A DNA stretch of 46,419 nucleotides from an uncultured Lachnospiraceae bacterium (lineage in GTDB: Bacteria; Bacillota; Clostridia; Lachnospirales; Lachnospiraceae): assembly GCA_934339135.1 (NCBI GenBank), contig CAKRHP010000021.1, forward strand, positions 1-46,419, read 5' to 3'. The notes beneath the pieces were generated by a model, which saw only the letters and a list, made by a program, of their open reading frames with translations, searched no databases and was not told the DNA's origin. The position numbers and the translations under genes were made by a program. Below, one piece after another: positions 34,098 to 42,659 of this stretch. How positions within the stretch are numbered: position 1 is the first letter of the stretch; every line of letters starts with the position of its first letter.

Positions 34098-34706
34098 TTA
34101 CTCGCCAAGGTAAGTGCAAATACTCTCCACCGCTTTATCAATACCGGCAATATCACTGCGGACAACCATATCGTAGTTGGTCAGATTCGTCCACTTCTCA
34201 CCCACATGATAATTGTAGTAGTTTGCTCGGCGCTTATCGTTCTTTAAAATAATCTCTCCTGCCTTCTTCTCACTTTCTCCGTAATCCTCCACGACCCGTT
34301 TCAGTCGGAAATCCAGAGAAGCCTGTACAAAGACATTGAAAACATTGGTTCTCTCCTTCAATACATAATCGGCACATCTGCCAACAATCACGCATGGTCC
34401 GTCATCGGCAACCTTCCGGATCACATCCGACTGTGCCAGGAAAATACGATCGTCGAGACTTAAGCCGGAAAAACCAAAATCCTGATTGCCATACACATTG
34501 ATCCCCATAGCAAGGGAATACAACAAGCTGTTGGTCGCTTTGTCCTCCGCTCTTGCAAAGGTCTCCTCCGCAAAACCGCTTTCCTTCGCTGCCCGTGTGA
34601 TCAACTCATTGTCATAAAACGGAATCCCGTAATGCTCTGCCAGCTTCTGTCCAACTTCTCTCCCCCCGCTGCCATACTGTCTACTGATAGTAATTACTTT
34701 ATTCAT
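34098..34706 (-). CDS. Cytidylate kinase-like family protein
   Basis: 202 residues. MNKVITISRQYGSGGREVGQKLAEHYGIPFYDNELI has the P-loop-like GSGGREVG of the cytidylate-kinase-like family common in Clostridia; CVIVGRCADYVL and the RLKRVVEDYGESEKKA lid region follow. Substrate is unproven: these are distinct from the housekeeping Cmk. ATG 34706 has GGGGG 7 nt upstream. The Sir2-fold gene follows directly. Confidence 0.9.
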   Translation of the reverse strand: MNKVITISRQYGSGGREVGQKLAEHYGIPFYDNELITRAAKESGFAEETFARAEDKATNSLLYSLAMGINVYGNQDFGFSGLSLDDRIFLAQSDVIRKVADDGPCVIVGRCADYVLKERTNVFNVFVQASLDFRLKRVVEDYGESEKKAGEIILKNDKRRANYYNYHVGEKWTNLTNYDMVVRSDIAGIDKAVESICTYLGE

Positions 34707-34772
34707 ATCAAGACCCCCTTTGTTCCACTCCAACCCGTTACGGATTGCATAAAATGTTTTACATCTATTTTC

Positions 34773-34801
34773 AGTATACACCTTTTTGGTTATTTTCACA
34801 A
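34773..34801 (-). promoter_or_regulatory. Promoter of kinase-like/sir2-like operon
   Basis: -35 TTGTGA (34796-34801), 17-nt spacer, -10 TATACT (34773-34778). It lies in the 397-bp gap 34707-35103, which otherwise contains only the fabV terminator and AT-rich sequence with no gene. Confidence 0.6.
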
Positions 34802-34970
34802 GGATTTTAATATATTTTTATATTTTTTTGTGAAATATTTCTAATATTCTCATCATAATTTAGGAATATTTTCTATACTACGTTTCTACTTTGTTGGATT
34901 TATTATCCAGTGGCCGCTTTATAATTGTAGTTGGATTTCCACTCTGTTTCCACTATTTTCCCAGAGACGA

Positions 34971-35019
34971 AAAAATGTATGTATGATTGTTTCTGTAACG
35001 AAACATCTCATACATACAT
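34971..35019 (-). terminator. Terminator of fabV
   Basis: ATGTATGTATGA pairs exactly with TCATACATACAT, with an inner GTTTC/GAAAC stem, then TTTTT on the minus strand. Confidence 0.85.
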
Positions 35020-35103
35020 CCTGTCAAATTTTATTCCGTTTTCCTTATAATAAATAATGACGTGTCGCAAATCCCTAATCAAAATAATTGTACGATTATT
35101 TCT

Positions 35104-36291
35104 CTACTCTGCCGCAATGCTTGGAATCTGTACATCTGCGTCCACATCGGCACTGTAATCCACACCGTCGATCCGGAATCCAAAAATCTCATAAAACTCC
35201 TGCCAGTATCCCTCCAGATCGGTAACCTCCTCGAGATTGTCCTGATCGATCTTCTGCCAGATCTCAGCCACAGCCTCTTGAACCTTTGGCTCCATCTCCC
35301 AGTCATCCATACGGATCAGGCGGTTCTCATCCGTCACAACAGCCCCGCCATTACAGAGACGGTCATGGAGCATACGGTACATCTGCTCGATACAACCCTC
35401 CTGCACCTTCTGCTCCTTCATTACCTTAAACAAAATCGCCAGATAAAGAGGCACGATTGGAATCGCCGCACTGGACTGTGTTACCACTGCCTTATTCACA
35501 GAGACATATGCCTCAACCCCATCAACCTCTGCCTGGATCTTGTCTGCGGAAGCATAAAGATCCTTCTTTGCCTGTCCGATAGAGCCTTCCTTGTAGATCG
35601 GATAGGTCAGCTCCGGTCCAATATAAGAATATGCCACGGTCTTTGCACCATCCGCAAGAACGCCAGCCTCCTTCAATGCTTTGATCCAGAGTATCCAGTC
35701 CTCACCGCCCATAACCTTGATGGTGTTCCGGATCTCCTCGTCTGTCGCCGGCTCAATTGTTGCTTCCATGAGCTGATTGTTTCTCAGATCAATGGTGCGA
35801 TTGGTATAGGACTCTCCTGTGGTCTTGAGAACAGACTTGTAGGTCACTCCATCCGGTGCCGTTCTACGCGGTGCCGCAATACTGTAGATCACCATATCCA
35901 CCTGACCAAGATCCTTTTTAATAGTCTCAATGGTCTGCTCCTTCATCTCTGCCGAATATGCATCCCCGTTCAGAGTCTTTGCATACAGACCGTCTGCTGC
36001 GGCGATCTCCTCAAATGCCGCCGTGTTGTACCATCCTGCCGTCGCGGTTCTCTTGCCCTTCGCCGGCTTATCAAAAATAATACCCAGTGTGTCCGCTCCG
36101 CAGGAATATGCTGCCGCAATACGGGAGGCAAGTCCATATCCCATGGAACAGCCGATCACCAGTACCTTTTTCGGTCCCTCTGTCTTTGGCTGTGCCTTTA
36201 CATAATCAACCTGTGCCTGCACCGCTGCACGACATCCTGCCGGATGCGCAGTAGTACAGATAAACGCTTTTACCTTTGGTTCAATTACCAT
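35104..36291 (-). CDS. fabV: Trans-2-enoyl-CoA/ACP reductase FabV (TER)
   Basis: 395 residues, single-chain NADH-dependent reductase of the FabV/TER type, acting in fatty acid elongation or in reduction of crotonyl-CoA. Seen: VIGCSMGYGLASRIAAA (GxxxGxG cofactor loop, about 47-55), VIYSIAAPRRTAPDG, and the catalytic Y-x8-K in YPIYKEGSIGQAKK (Y233, K242). The usual ~395-400 length fits. ATG 36291 is chosen from GGAGG 8 nt upstream; an earlier ATG at 36306 overlaps that site. It sits 64 nt behind a tRNA-Gly gene with a terminator-like hairpin in between, so its transcription may depend on read-through. ACP or CoA preference cannot be told. Confidence 0.95.
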   Translation of the reverse strand: MVIEPKVKAFICTTAHPAGCRAAVQAQVDYVKAQPKTEGPKKVLVIGCSMGYGLASRIAAAYSCGADTLGIIFDKPAKGKRTATAGWYNTAAFEEIAAADGLYAKTLNGDAYSAEMKEQTIETIKKDLGQVDMVIYSIAAPRRTAPDGVTYKSVLKTTGESYTNRTIDLRNNQLMEATIEPATDEEIRNTIKVMGGEDWILWIKALKEAGVLADGAKTVAYSYIGPELTYPIYKEGSIGQAKKDLYASADKIQAEVDGVEAYVSVNKAVVTQSSAAIPIVPLYLAILFKVMKEQKVQEGCIEQMYRMLHDRLCNGGAVVTDENRLIRMDDWEMEPKVQEAVAEIWQKIDQDNLEEVTDLEGYWQEFYEIFGFRIDGVDYSADVDADVQIPSIAAE

Positions 36292-36315
36292 GAAATAATC
36301 CTCCATTCATTAAAG

Positions 36316-36346
36316 AAAAATCGCAGAACTCATAAGAATCCTGCGA
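36316..36346 (-). terminator. Terminator-like hairpin between tRNA-Gly and fabV
   Basis: TCGCAGGA pairs with TTCTGCGA (one G-U), 10-nt loop, then TTTTT on the minus strand. It begins 9 nt after the tRNA and ends 24 nt before the fabV start codon, leaving no room for a separate promoter after it. Confidence 0.7.
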
Positions 36347-36355
36347 ATCGTTACA

Positions 36356-36426
36356 AGCAGGATACGGGAGTCGAACCCGCCTCCTCAGCTTGGGAAGCTG
36401 ATATACTACCGATGTACTAATCCTGC
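36356..36426 (-). tRNA. tRNA-Gly (anticodon CCC)
   Basis: The minus strand folds as a cloverleaf of 71 nt: acceptor GCAGGAT/ATCCTGC, D-arm with GGTA, anticodon stem TCAGC/GCTGA around TTCCCAA (anticodon CCC, reads GGG), T-arm with GGTTCGACTCC, discriminator U. CCA is not encoded. Preceded by its own consensus promoter. Confidence 0.95.
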
Positions 36427-36455
36427 ACAGAAGCATCTAGCTGCTGCTCCTTTTT

Positions 36456-36484
36456 ATTTTATACATTATGACTGAGTTTGTCAA
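36456..36484 (-). promoter_or_regulatory. Strong promoter of tRNA-Gly (and fabV)
   Basis: -35 TTGACA (36479-36484), 17-nt spacer, -10 TAAAAT (36456-36461), about 30 nt before the tRNA 5' end. Confidence 0.85.
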
Positions 36485-36525
36485 ATAATGTTTCTGCATT
36501 TCCTCGCCGCCATATCTCGTCTTTA

Positions 36526-39500
36526 TTATATGCCGTTTTCAATGGATATCCTGCTGCCCTCCTTTGTCTTCTTTACCTTGATCTGCTGCGGGATATTCTC
36601 CATGAGCTCCTCTCTGTGGCTGATGATCCCCACCAGCTTATTGGCATCAGAAAGTCCCATCAGGCACTCCAAAGCATTGTCCATGGATCTGCGATCCAGA
36701 GTTCCGAAACCTTCGTCTACAAACAGGGCATCCATTTGAATGCCTCCCAGATTCGAAGAAACGGTATCCGACAATCCCAGAGCCAGACTGAGAGATGCCT
36801 TGAAACTCTCCCCTCCGGAAAGATTCCCCACCGGTCTCCGATGACCGGTATAGTTATCAAGCACCTCCAGATCCAGAAAATTGTTGCTTTTTTTGCCCAC
36901 GGTATCCTGCCGGTAAAGCTCATATTGTCCATCACTCATCGGAAGCAGACGGCGGTTCGCCGCAGCAATAATGCCGTCAAAGCCCGCTGCCTGAATATAC
37001 TGCTCCAACGTGATCTTTCCGTTTCCGGTCATACCTTTTACCAGATTATACAGTTTCCGGCAATGCTCATATTCTTTGCCTGCTGTTTCCAGCGTTTCCC
37101 TCTGCGCCGCGATATTGTCACGCTTCTCCGTGTTGATACGGATCCTGTTTTCAATAACATTGACGTTTTTGCGCAGGCATTCGACCTCTTCCATCTTCTC
37201 CCCACATACATTGTCCAGAATATCCATATCAATATATTCTTTTCCTGCAGCATCCTTGTGTGCCTGATCCAACTGCGCCTGATTCGTTTTTATTTCCTGT
37301 TCATATGCACTTATAATTTCTTCTGTGTCCGAAATCGCGGACTCCTCTGTCTTATAGGAAAGCATTTCCTCCACTGAAGTAAAGTGTTGTTCCTTCAATG
37401 CAAGTTCCAATTTTTCTTTCCACTCTTTTTCATCTGTCTGTTGATCCTGCAGGGCTTCCTCCTGTGTTGCCAGAGCCGACTGCAGCGATGTCACTTTATC
37501 ATCCGATTCCTTTTTCGTCTGCTCCGCCAATGAGATCGCATCCGTAATTTCCGCCACTGTCCCAAGCATTTTATCCATTTCTGCTTCCGCTGTCTCCCAG
37601 TTTTCAAACGGCAGCTCTTCCATAGTTTTCAGGGTGGCTGTCGTTTCGGAAACAGCTGCCACAGTCTTCTGCCGTCGCAGAGTCAGCTTTTCTCTTTCTT
37701 CCCGAAGCTGCTCCGTCTCCTCCCCCTGTGCCTTCTCAAGTGACTGCTGAAGCTTTTCCAGCTCTGTACAGGTCTTCGCCAATGCCATCTGTGCGCTTTG
37801 ATTTTCCTTTTTCTTTGTTTTCACAATATCCTGTACATCACAGAGCTGCTTTATAAGTGATTCTATATCTTTCTCCTCAGGTGTGATATCCAGCAAAGGA
37901 TTTTTGAGACATTTCACTATCTCTTTCCAAAGCTGTTCTTCTGTCCCCTGTAGCATGGTTTTGGCCTTTTCCGCCTCTGTATTGGCAGACTGCTTCTTTT
38001 GTTGAAGCTCCTCCTCCTTCTTCTGCAGTTTTTTGAACGTCTCCTCCGTAACAGACTGCTCCGGCAGCTTTGCCGGCTCCGGATGATGGGTAGAGCCACA
38101 TACCGGACATTTCTCCCCATCCTTCAGATTTTCTGCCAAAATACCGGCACGGCAGTTTTCCAAAATTCTCTCTGCCGCTTCCCGCTGCTCATGCGCCTCA
38201 TCATATTCCTGACGTACCGCCAGAAACATGTCCTGTTTTTCGGACAGACTTGTCTGATCCTTTTCCAGCTTCGGAAACTGTTCCTCCAGAATATCTGTAA
38301 TTTCTTCCTGAAGTTCATCGAGCTTTTCGCCCTGATTCTCCGCCTGTGCCAGCTCTGCCGGTGCCTCTTTATTTGTATTGATCTGCTCCTTCCAGGTCCG
38401 GATCTGCTCTGCCAGTGCCTGCTCCTGCTGAGCCAATGTTTTCTCATCCTGCTCCTGCCTGGTCTGCTCCTGCTGCAACTTTGCCAATGTGGCAGACAAC
38501 TGATCTCTTAGCTGATATTTTGTTTCTTCCTCTTTGATCTTATCCGCCCTCTTTTGTAATTCTTCTGCCTCCGGGCGTTTTTTCTGTACATTTTCCAGTT
38601 CTTCCCTGCATTCCTGCGCCTTCTGTTTTGCCGTTTCCAGCTTTTCCTCCTTGGACCGGAGCTGCTCCTTCGTCTGACGTATCTCCTGATCCTTTGCCGC
38701 CCAGGAAGCATATACCGGATAGGCTTCTCTGGTTGCAGATTTCTGCAGCACCAGCCGTCCCTTTAATGCCTCCATCTCCTCTTGTCTGTCTGCAAGCTCC
38801 TCCTGCTTCTTCTGCAGAGTGTCCCTCCGGGCAATAAAATCATTATTTATCTTTGCCATAGTAAGAGATGCCTGACATTCCTTGAGGTCTTTTTCTGCCT
38901 TTTTTAATACCTCTGTTTCTTCTTTATATTTCATGGTATCTGATGCGGTGATCCGTTCTAAAAGCGACAACATCTCATCAACATTCCATGCGCTGCCGGA
39001 CTCTTTTGCTTTTTCCTGCAGTTCAGAAAGCCCCTGCGCCAGACTACATTTCTCTGCAGCTTCCTCTTCCTTTTCACCCTCCGCATCTCCAAAATACTGG
39101 ATAATACTGTTTTCCACCGTATTTTTGATGCCAAAGCTTTGATTCATGCGATCTTTCAGCTTGTACTCAATGTTCTTATAAGGATCGGTCATAAAGATAG
39201 TACGAAGAATCTCTGTTCTCTGCTCTGTTTTTGCATTGAGCAGCTCCCAGAATTCTCCCTGCGCGATCATGGCAATCTGCTTAAACTGCTTGTCATTAAT
39301 ATGCAGCAGCTCCTCTACAGCGGCATTTACCTGTTTCACTCCCTCGACCGGTGACTGTCCCCGCTCCTGAAAAACTGCCCTTTCGTTTTCCGTGATCACA
39401 CCTGTGCCACGCTTTTTGGGTCTTTCGTAAGCCGGCTGACGTTTTACATGGTATTCCTTTCCCTGATGAGAAAAATAAAAATCCACGTAGCTTTCAACAC

Positions 39501-39723
39501 CCTCCCCGGCATATTCACTTCTTAAGTTTTTCGTATCTCTATATGTTCCACTGGTGGTTCCGTAAAGAGCAAAGCATATGGCATCAAATATCGTCGTTTT
39601 TCCTGCTCCGGTATCTCCGGAGATCAGAAAAAGTCCCTTATCCTCAAATTGTCCGAAATCAATCTCCGGCATTTTTTCACCGTAAGGGCCAAACCCACTG
39701 ATCAATAATTTAATCGGCTTCAT
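36526..39723 (-). CDS. sbcC: Exonuclease subunit SbcC (Rad50-like)
   Basis: 1065 residues, SMC-type ATPase of the SbcCD nuclease that opens hairpins and processes double-strand breaks. Walker A GDTGAGKTT (36-44), long coiled coils (about 200-500 and 560-850), zinc hook KCPVCGSTHHPEP near residue 535-540, ABC signature LSGGESFKASLSLALGL and Walker B ALFVDEGFGTLD. The ATG overlaps the end of sbcD by 14 nt, so translation is coupled. The C-terminal VGIISHREELMENIPQQIKV is the D-loop/H-loop region. No truncation. Confidence 0.97.
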   Translation of the reverse strand: MKPIKLLISGFGPYGEKMPEIDFGQFEDKGLFLISGDTGAGKTTIFDAICFALYGTTSGTYRDTKNLRSEYAGEGVESYVDFYFSHQGKEYHVKRQPAYERPKKRGTGVITENERAVFQERGQSPVEGVKQVNAAVEELLHINDKQFKQIAMIAQGEFWELLNAKTEQRTEILRTIFMTDPYKNIEYKLKDRMNQSFGIKNTVENSIIQYFGDAEGEKEEEAAEKCSLAQGLSELQEKAKESGSAWNVDEMLSLLERITASDTMKYKEETEVLKKAEKDLKECQASLTMAKINNDFIARRDTLQKKQEELADRQEEMEALKGRLVLQKSATREAYPVYASWAAKDQEIRQTKEQLRSKEEKLETAKQKAQECREELENVQKKRPEAEELQKRADKIKEEETKYQLRDQLSATLAKLQQEQTRQEQDEKTLAQQEQALAEQIRTWKEQINTNKEAPAELAQAENQGEKLDELQEEITDILEEQFPKLEKDQTSLSEKQDMFLAVRQEYDEAHEQREAAERILENCRAGILAENLKDGEKCPVCGSTHHPEPAKLPEQSVTEETFKKLQKKEEELQQKKQSANTEAEKAKTMLQGTEEQLWKEIVKCLKNPLLDITPEEKDIESLIKQLCDVQDIVKTKKKENQSAQMALAKTCTELEKLQQSLEKAQGEETEQLREEREKLTLRRQKTVAAVSETTATLKTMEELPFENWETAEAEMDKMLGTVAEITDAISLAEQTKKESDDKVTSLQSALATQEEALQDQQTDEKEWKEKLELALKEQHFTSVEEMLSYKTEESAISDTEEIISAYEQEIKTNQAQLDQAHKDAAGKEYIDMDILDNVCGEKMEEVECLRKNVNVIENRIRINTEKRDNIAAQRETLETAGKEYEHCRKLYNLVKGMTGNGKITLEQYIQAAGFDGIIAAANRRLLPMSDGQYELYRQDTVGKKSNNFLDLEVLDNYTGHRRPVGNLSGGESFKASLSLALGLSDTVSSNLGGIQMDALFVDEGFGTLDRRSMDNALECLMGLSDANKLVGIISHREELMENIPQQIKVKKTKEGSRISIENGI

Positions 39724-40867
39724 CCATCACACCTGCCTCTCTTGCCACCATCCGCATAATATCCATCTCTTCCTCACTGATCTCACATCCATAAATCTTA
39801 CTGTAAAAATCCGTGATCAGCTCCTCAAAGGATCTGTTTTCTGCAATTTTGGAAATATCAACCTGTTCCAGCTCCTTCGTATGGGAATTGTCATAATCAA
39901 TCTTAACAGTATTGGGATAAATCTGCTGGAAAATCCCCATGGCATCATTTACGATATCTTCATCCGTCAGTGTTGCATAGATGAAATCCTCTGTGTCCGT
40001 TACATTTTCTTTTTTTAGAAGCTGCTTAAGCTCTCCTTTTATATGACGCATGTCCCGCACAGGCTTCAAAGGGATCAGCTCAATGGATGTCTTTCCCTTC
40101 TCCTCCATAGTGATCACAGGCACTGACTTGCCATTCGCCACCTCACTCAGGGAATATTTCAACGGAGACCCGGAATACCGCACCTCCTCCCTTCCTATTT
40201 TTTGAGGAGAATGAATATGACCCAGTGCCACATAATCAAAATCTCTAAAACAGTCGTAACCGATCTTTTCCACCAGACCGACACTCTGTACACCCACGCC
40301 CTCGGATCCACTGATCACAGGATCCTCCGATTTTCCGATCACAAATTGATGTGCTGCGATCACATTCCGACGTGACCTGTCAATCCCTGCCTGCTCCAGA
40401 ACCGCCCTTACCGCATCATCATAATTTTCGATCTTTGCATCCGGCAGAAAATGTTTTACCTGTGACGCTTTTACAAAGGGCAGAAGATAAATATCTATCT
40501 CTCCGTAATCATCCGTTACCGTTTTTTTATACAGCGCCCCTTCATATTTTGCTGAAATATAGATCCGGTTCTTTTCAAAAAGATCACTTCCGTAATTCAG
40601 ACGCTCATCGGAATCATGGTTTCCGCTGATCATAAATGTCATGACACCGGATCCTGCAAGACTGCTCAAAAAATAATTTAGCAGCTTTGTCGCTGCTTCA
40701 CTTGGAACCGCCCTGTCATATACATCCCCTGCGATCAGTACCGCATCAACGGACTGATTTTTTACGATTTCCAATATCTGATCTAATATATATTTCTGAT
40801 CTCTGATCAGGTCAAAATCTCCCAGAGATTTTCCCAAATGCAGGTCCCCCAAATGCAAAAATTTCAT
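39710..40867 (-). CDS. sbcD: Exonuclease subunit SbcD (Mre11-like)
   Basis: 385 residues. The calcineurin-like phosphoesterase motifs are in order: HLGDLHLGK (D, H), LIAGDVYDRAVPS, ISGNHDSDERL, AAHQFVIG and DYVALGHIHSPQKIG. A C-terminal capping domain follows. ATG 40867 is preceded by AGGAG. It is the partner nuclease of SbcC, encoded first in the pair. The 269-bp gap before it holds the hsp20 terminator and a 15-bp direct repeat. Confidence 0.97.
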   Translation of the reverse strand: MKFLHLGDLHLGKSLGDFDLIRDQKYILDQILEIVKNQSVDAVLIAGDVYDRAVPSEAATKLLNYFLSSLAGSGVMTFMISGNHDSDERLNYGSDLFEKNRIYISAKYEGALYKKTVTDDYGEIDIYLLPFVKASQVKHFLPDAKIENYDDAVRAVLEQAGIDRSRRNVIAAHQFVIGKSEDPVISGSEGVGVQSVGLVEKIGYDCFRDFDYVALGHIHSPQKIGREEVRYSGSPLKYSLSEVANGKSVPVITMEEKGKTSIELIPLKPVRDMRHIKGELKQLLKKENVTDTEDFIYATLTDEDIVNDAMGIFQQIYPNTVKIDYDNSHTKELEQVDISKIAENRSFEELITDFYSKIYGCEISEEEMDIMRMVAREAGVMDEAD

Positions 40868-40920
40868 ACTCCTATTTCTCCTTTTTATATCGTGAATAAA
40901 AATGCTTAGGCATAAACTTA

Positions 40921-41016
40921 AAAAACTATGCTTTTCCTCACTCGCGGACGCGTTCATATCTATTGTACCATAAATTGGCAACACTTCAGCAAATGCTTCG
41001 TAAAAACTATGCTTTT
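40921..41016. repeat. 15-bp direct repeat upstream of sbcD
   Basis: AAAAACTATGCTTTT occurs at 40921-40935 and again at 41002-41016, 81 nt apart. Nothing else in the gap explains it; it could be a regulatory site or chance in AT-rich sequence. Confidence 0.4.
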
Positions 41017-41045
41017 ATAAATCCGCAATGACCCGGCGAAAATTT

Positions 41046-41084
41046 AAAAAGCCCCTGCGGGAGTTATAAAACTCTCACAGGGGC
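41046..41084 (-). terminator. Terminator of hsp20
   Basis: GCCCCTG/CAGGGGC with inner GAGAGTT/AACTCCC pairing, then TTTTTAAATTTT on the minus strand. Confidence 0.85.
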
Positions 41085-41136
41085 ACACATATGAAAGCGA
41101 TGGTTTATTTAACTTATTTGCACTTATCTATGACCT

Positions 41137-41580
41137 TTATCCCTCAATAGCTATGGTCTTTGTCTGCTCAACTGCAGGCTGTGGATCTTTCTTTGGAACA
41201 GAGATCTTCAGGATACCATCCTCAAACTTCGCTTTAATATCCTCCTCTGTCATATCCTCACCTACATAAAAGCTACGGCTGCAGCTTCCATAATATCTCT
41301 CACGGCGCAGGTACTTGCCACTCTTCTCATCCTTTTCGCCGTCCTCGGATTTCTTTTCAGCACTGATGGTCATATAACCATCCTTGAGCTCGGCCTTTAC
41401 ATCTTCCTTCTTATAACCCGGCAGATCAATATCAAGCTCATAACCGGCATCTGTCTCTTTCACATCGGTCTTCATGGCACTTGGTGTCGGGTTTGCATAA
41501 TGAATCACATTCATTGGTCTTGCGAAATCATCAAAAAAGTCATCAAATAAATTTTCTCCAAAAATACTAGGCATCAACAT
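41137..41580 (-). CDS. Hsp20/alpha-crystallin small heat shock protein
   Basis: 147 residues, an ATP-independent holdase that keeps unfolded proteins soluble. Alpha-crystallin domain from about residue 37 (MKTDVKETDAGYELDIDLPGYKKEDVKAEL) to FEDGILKISVPKK, which holds the conserved G-x-L/I; a C-terminal I-x-I anchor appears as TKTIAIEG. The N-terminus FGENLFDDFFDDF is the usual oligomerisation arm. ATG 41580 has GGAGG 8 nt upstream. The promoter carries a CIRCE operator, so HrcA repression is expected. Confidence 0.97.
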   Translation of the reverse strand: MLMPSIFGENLFDDFFDDFARPMNVIHYANPTPSAMKTDVKETDAGYELDIDLPGYKKEDVKAELKDGYMTISAEKKSEDGEKDEKSGKYLRRERYYGSCSRSFYVGEDMTEEDIKAKFEDGILKISVPKKDPQPAVEQTKTIAIEG

Positions 41581-41691
41581 AAGTCATTCCTCCTTCAATC
41601 AAACCTTATTGAACTGTTCTTCTCAGAGCAAGTAGGATGAAGTCCCGGTCATTTCTGACTTCCTATTACCTCTTCCCTTGTTCTGTAATAT

Positions 41692-41733
41692 GTTATACCA
41701 CTTCTGTTAGCACTCGTCAAGAGGGAGTGCTAA
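41692..41733 (-). promoter_or_regulatory. CIRCE operator and promoter of hsp20
   Basis: CIRCE: TTAGCACTC (41707-41715), N9, GAGTGCTAA (41725-41733), exact consensus arms. On the minus strand the -35 TTGACG (41715-41720) lies inside the operator and -10 TATAAC (41692-41697) follows at 17 nt, so HrcA would block the polymerase directly. Confidence 0.93.
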
Positions 41734-41759
41734 CAATTTTTGTGAAAATTTTGTGAACC

Positions 41760-42545
41760 CTAATGAAACTCCGTCATATGCTTCCGATAATGTAGCGGTA
41801 AATTGTTTCTCTGCAGTCCTGCATTCTCTCGTTCCTTAATGACTATGCTGTCAAAGAACGCTTTCCACAGGTCTGCATACTCCTGTCCGCCACTGTGTTC
41901 CAGCTCATCTAACACCTGACACTCCTCCGGTTCCAGCTTACGCAGATACCATTTCCTTCCGGGATTATGAAACGCTGCTTTTCCATGGCTCTTATCATAG
42001 ACAATGAACCATTCCGGATTCAAACGGTCTGTAAAATGGTCTGCAACCATATCGATCACCTCATTCTCCGGTTCGATCACTGCATACAATACGGGATGAT
42101 CCTGCCAGGATATTTCCTCAAACCGTATAAACTCAAGGAAGTAGTGTGCCTCATTCCTTGCTTTACGGTAAATCTCAAACATCCTCTGGACACAGGGAAT
42201 ATGAAGTGCCTCCGTCACCTTACTGCCCAACGCAAAACCATATACGATAAAATGATAGATCACATCTGCCTTATCCGGCTGGCGGCTCCCTGCTGCCACC
42301 ATAATATACTCATATGCCTGCTGCGAGATCTGCCGCCGGACGGTGCGCAGCACTTTTGTCATCTTGTCCGCATCCGGTGTCACATCCACATATTCCGAAA
42401 ACAAAGTGTAATTCTGCTCTGCCTCCGGCATATTTACCTCCAGTCGGATATGGTCATGTCCATATGCAGATTTCCCCGCATCATAAACAGCCGTAAAGAT
42501 GGCCTCCGGTGTATCATCACACCGGTATATTCTCATTTCTTTCAT
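41760..42545 (-). CDS. TIGR03915-family DNA repair/metabolism protein
   Basis: About 261 residues, matching the TIGR03915 family that is nearly always encoded next to the radical SAM protein described below. Typical segments: RIYRCDDTPEAIFTAVYDAGKSAYGHDHIRL at the N-terminus, YEYIMVAAGSRQPDKADVIYHFIVYGF in the middle and RKWYLRKLEPEECQVLDELE before a C-terminal KAFFDSIVIKERENAGLQRNNLPLHYRKHMTEF. Function is unproven; DNA damage handling is inferred from partners. The start at 42545 is not certain (ribosome site GGAGG is 13 nt away, GGGGA 2 nt). It lies 114 nt after the radical SAM gene with no terminator visible. Confidence 0.88.
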   Translation of the reverse strand: MKEMRIYRCDDTPEAIFTAVYDAGKSAYGHDHIRLEVNMPEAEQNYTLFSEYVDVTPDADKMTKVLRTVRRQISQQAYEYIMVAAGSRQPDKADVIYHFIVYGFALGSKVTEALHIPCVQRMFEIYRKARNEAHYFLEFIRFEEISWQDHPVLYAVIEPENEVIDMVADHFTDRLNPEWFIVYDKSHGKAAFHNPGRKWYLRKLEPEECQVLDELEHSGGQEYADLWKAFFDSIVIKERENAGLQRNNLPLHYRKHMTEFH

Positions 42546-42659
42546 TGTCCCCGGATAACCTCCATTCCCCTGCCATCTGCACCACAGCAAATAATATAAT
42601 CATACTATTTTCTAAATACAATGCTTGTCTCATAATCCATAAATCAAGCAGCTGTTATA

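Noticed and set aside
35062..36420. A 452-codon plus-strand frame opposite fabV and the tRNA gene
   Set aside because: It crosses a tRNA on the other strand and consists of Leu/Cys/His/Arg-rich text without motifs.
36356..36426. tRNA-Gly as an integration (att) site
   Set aside because: No integrase, no direct repeat of the tRNA 3' end and no phage or island genes on either side.
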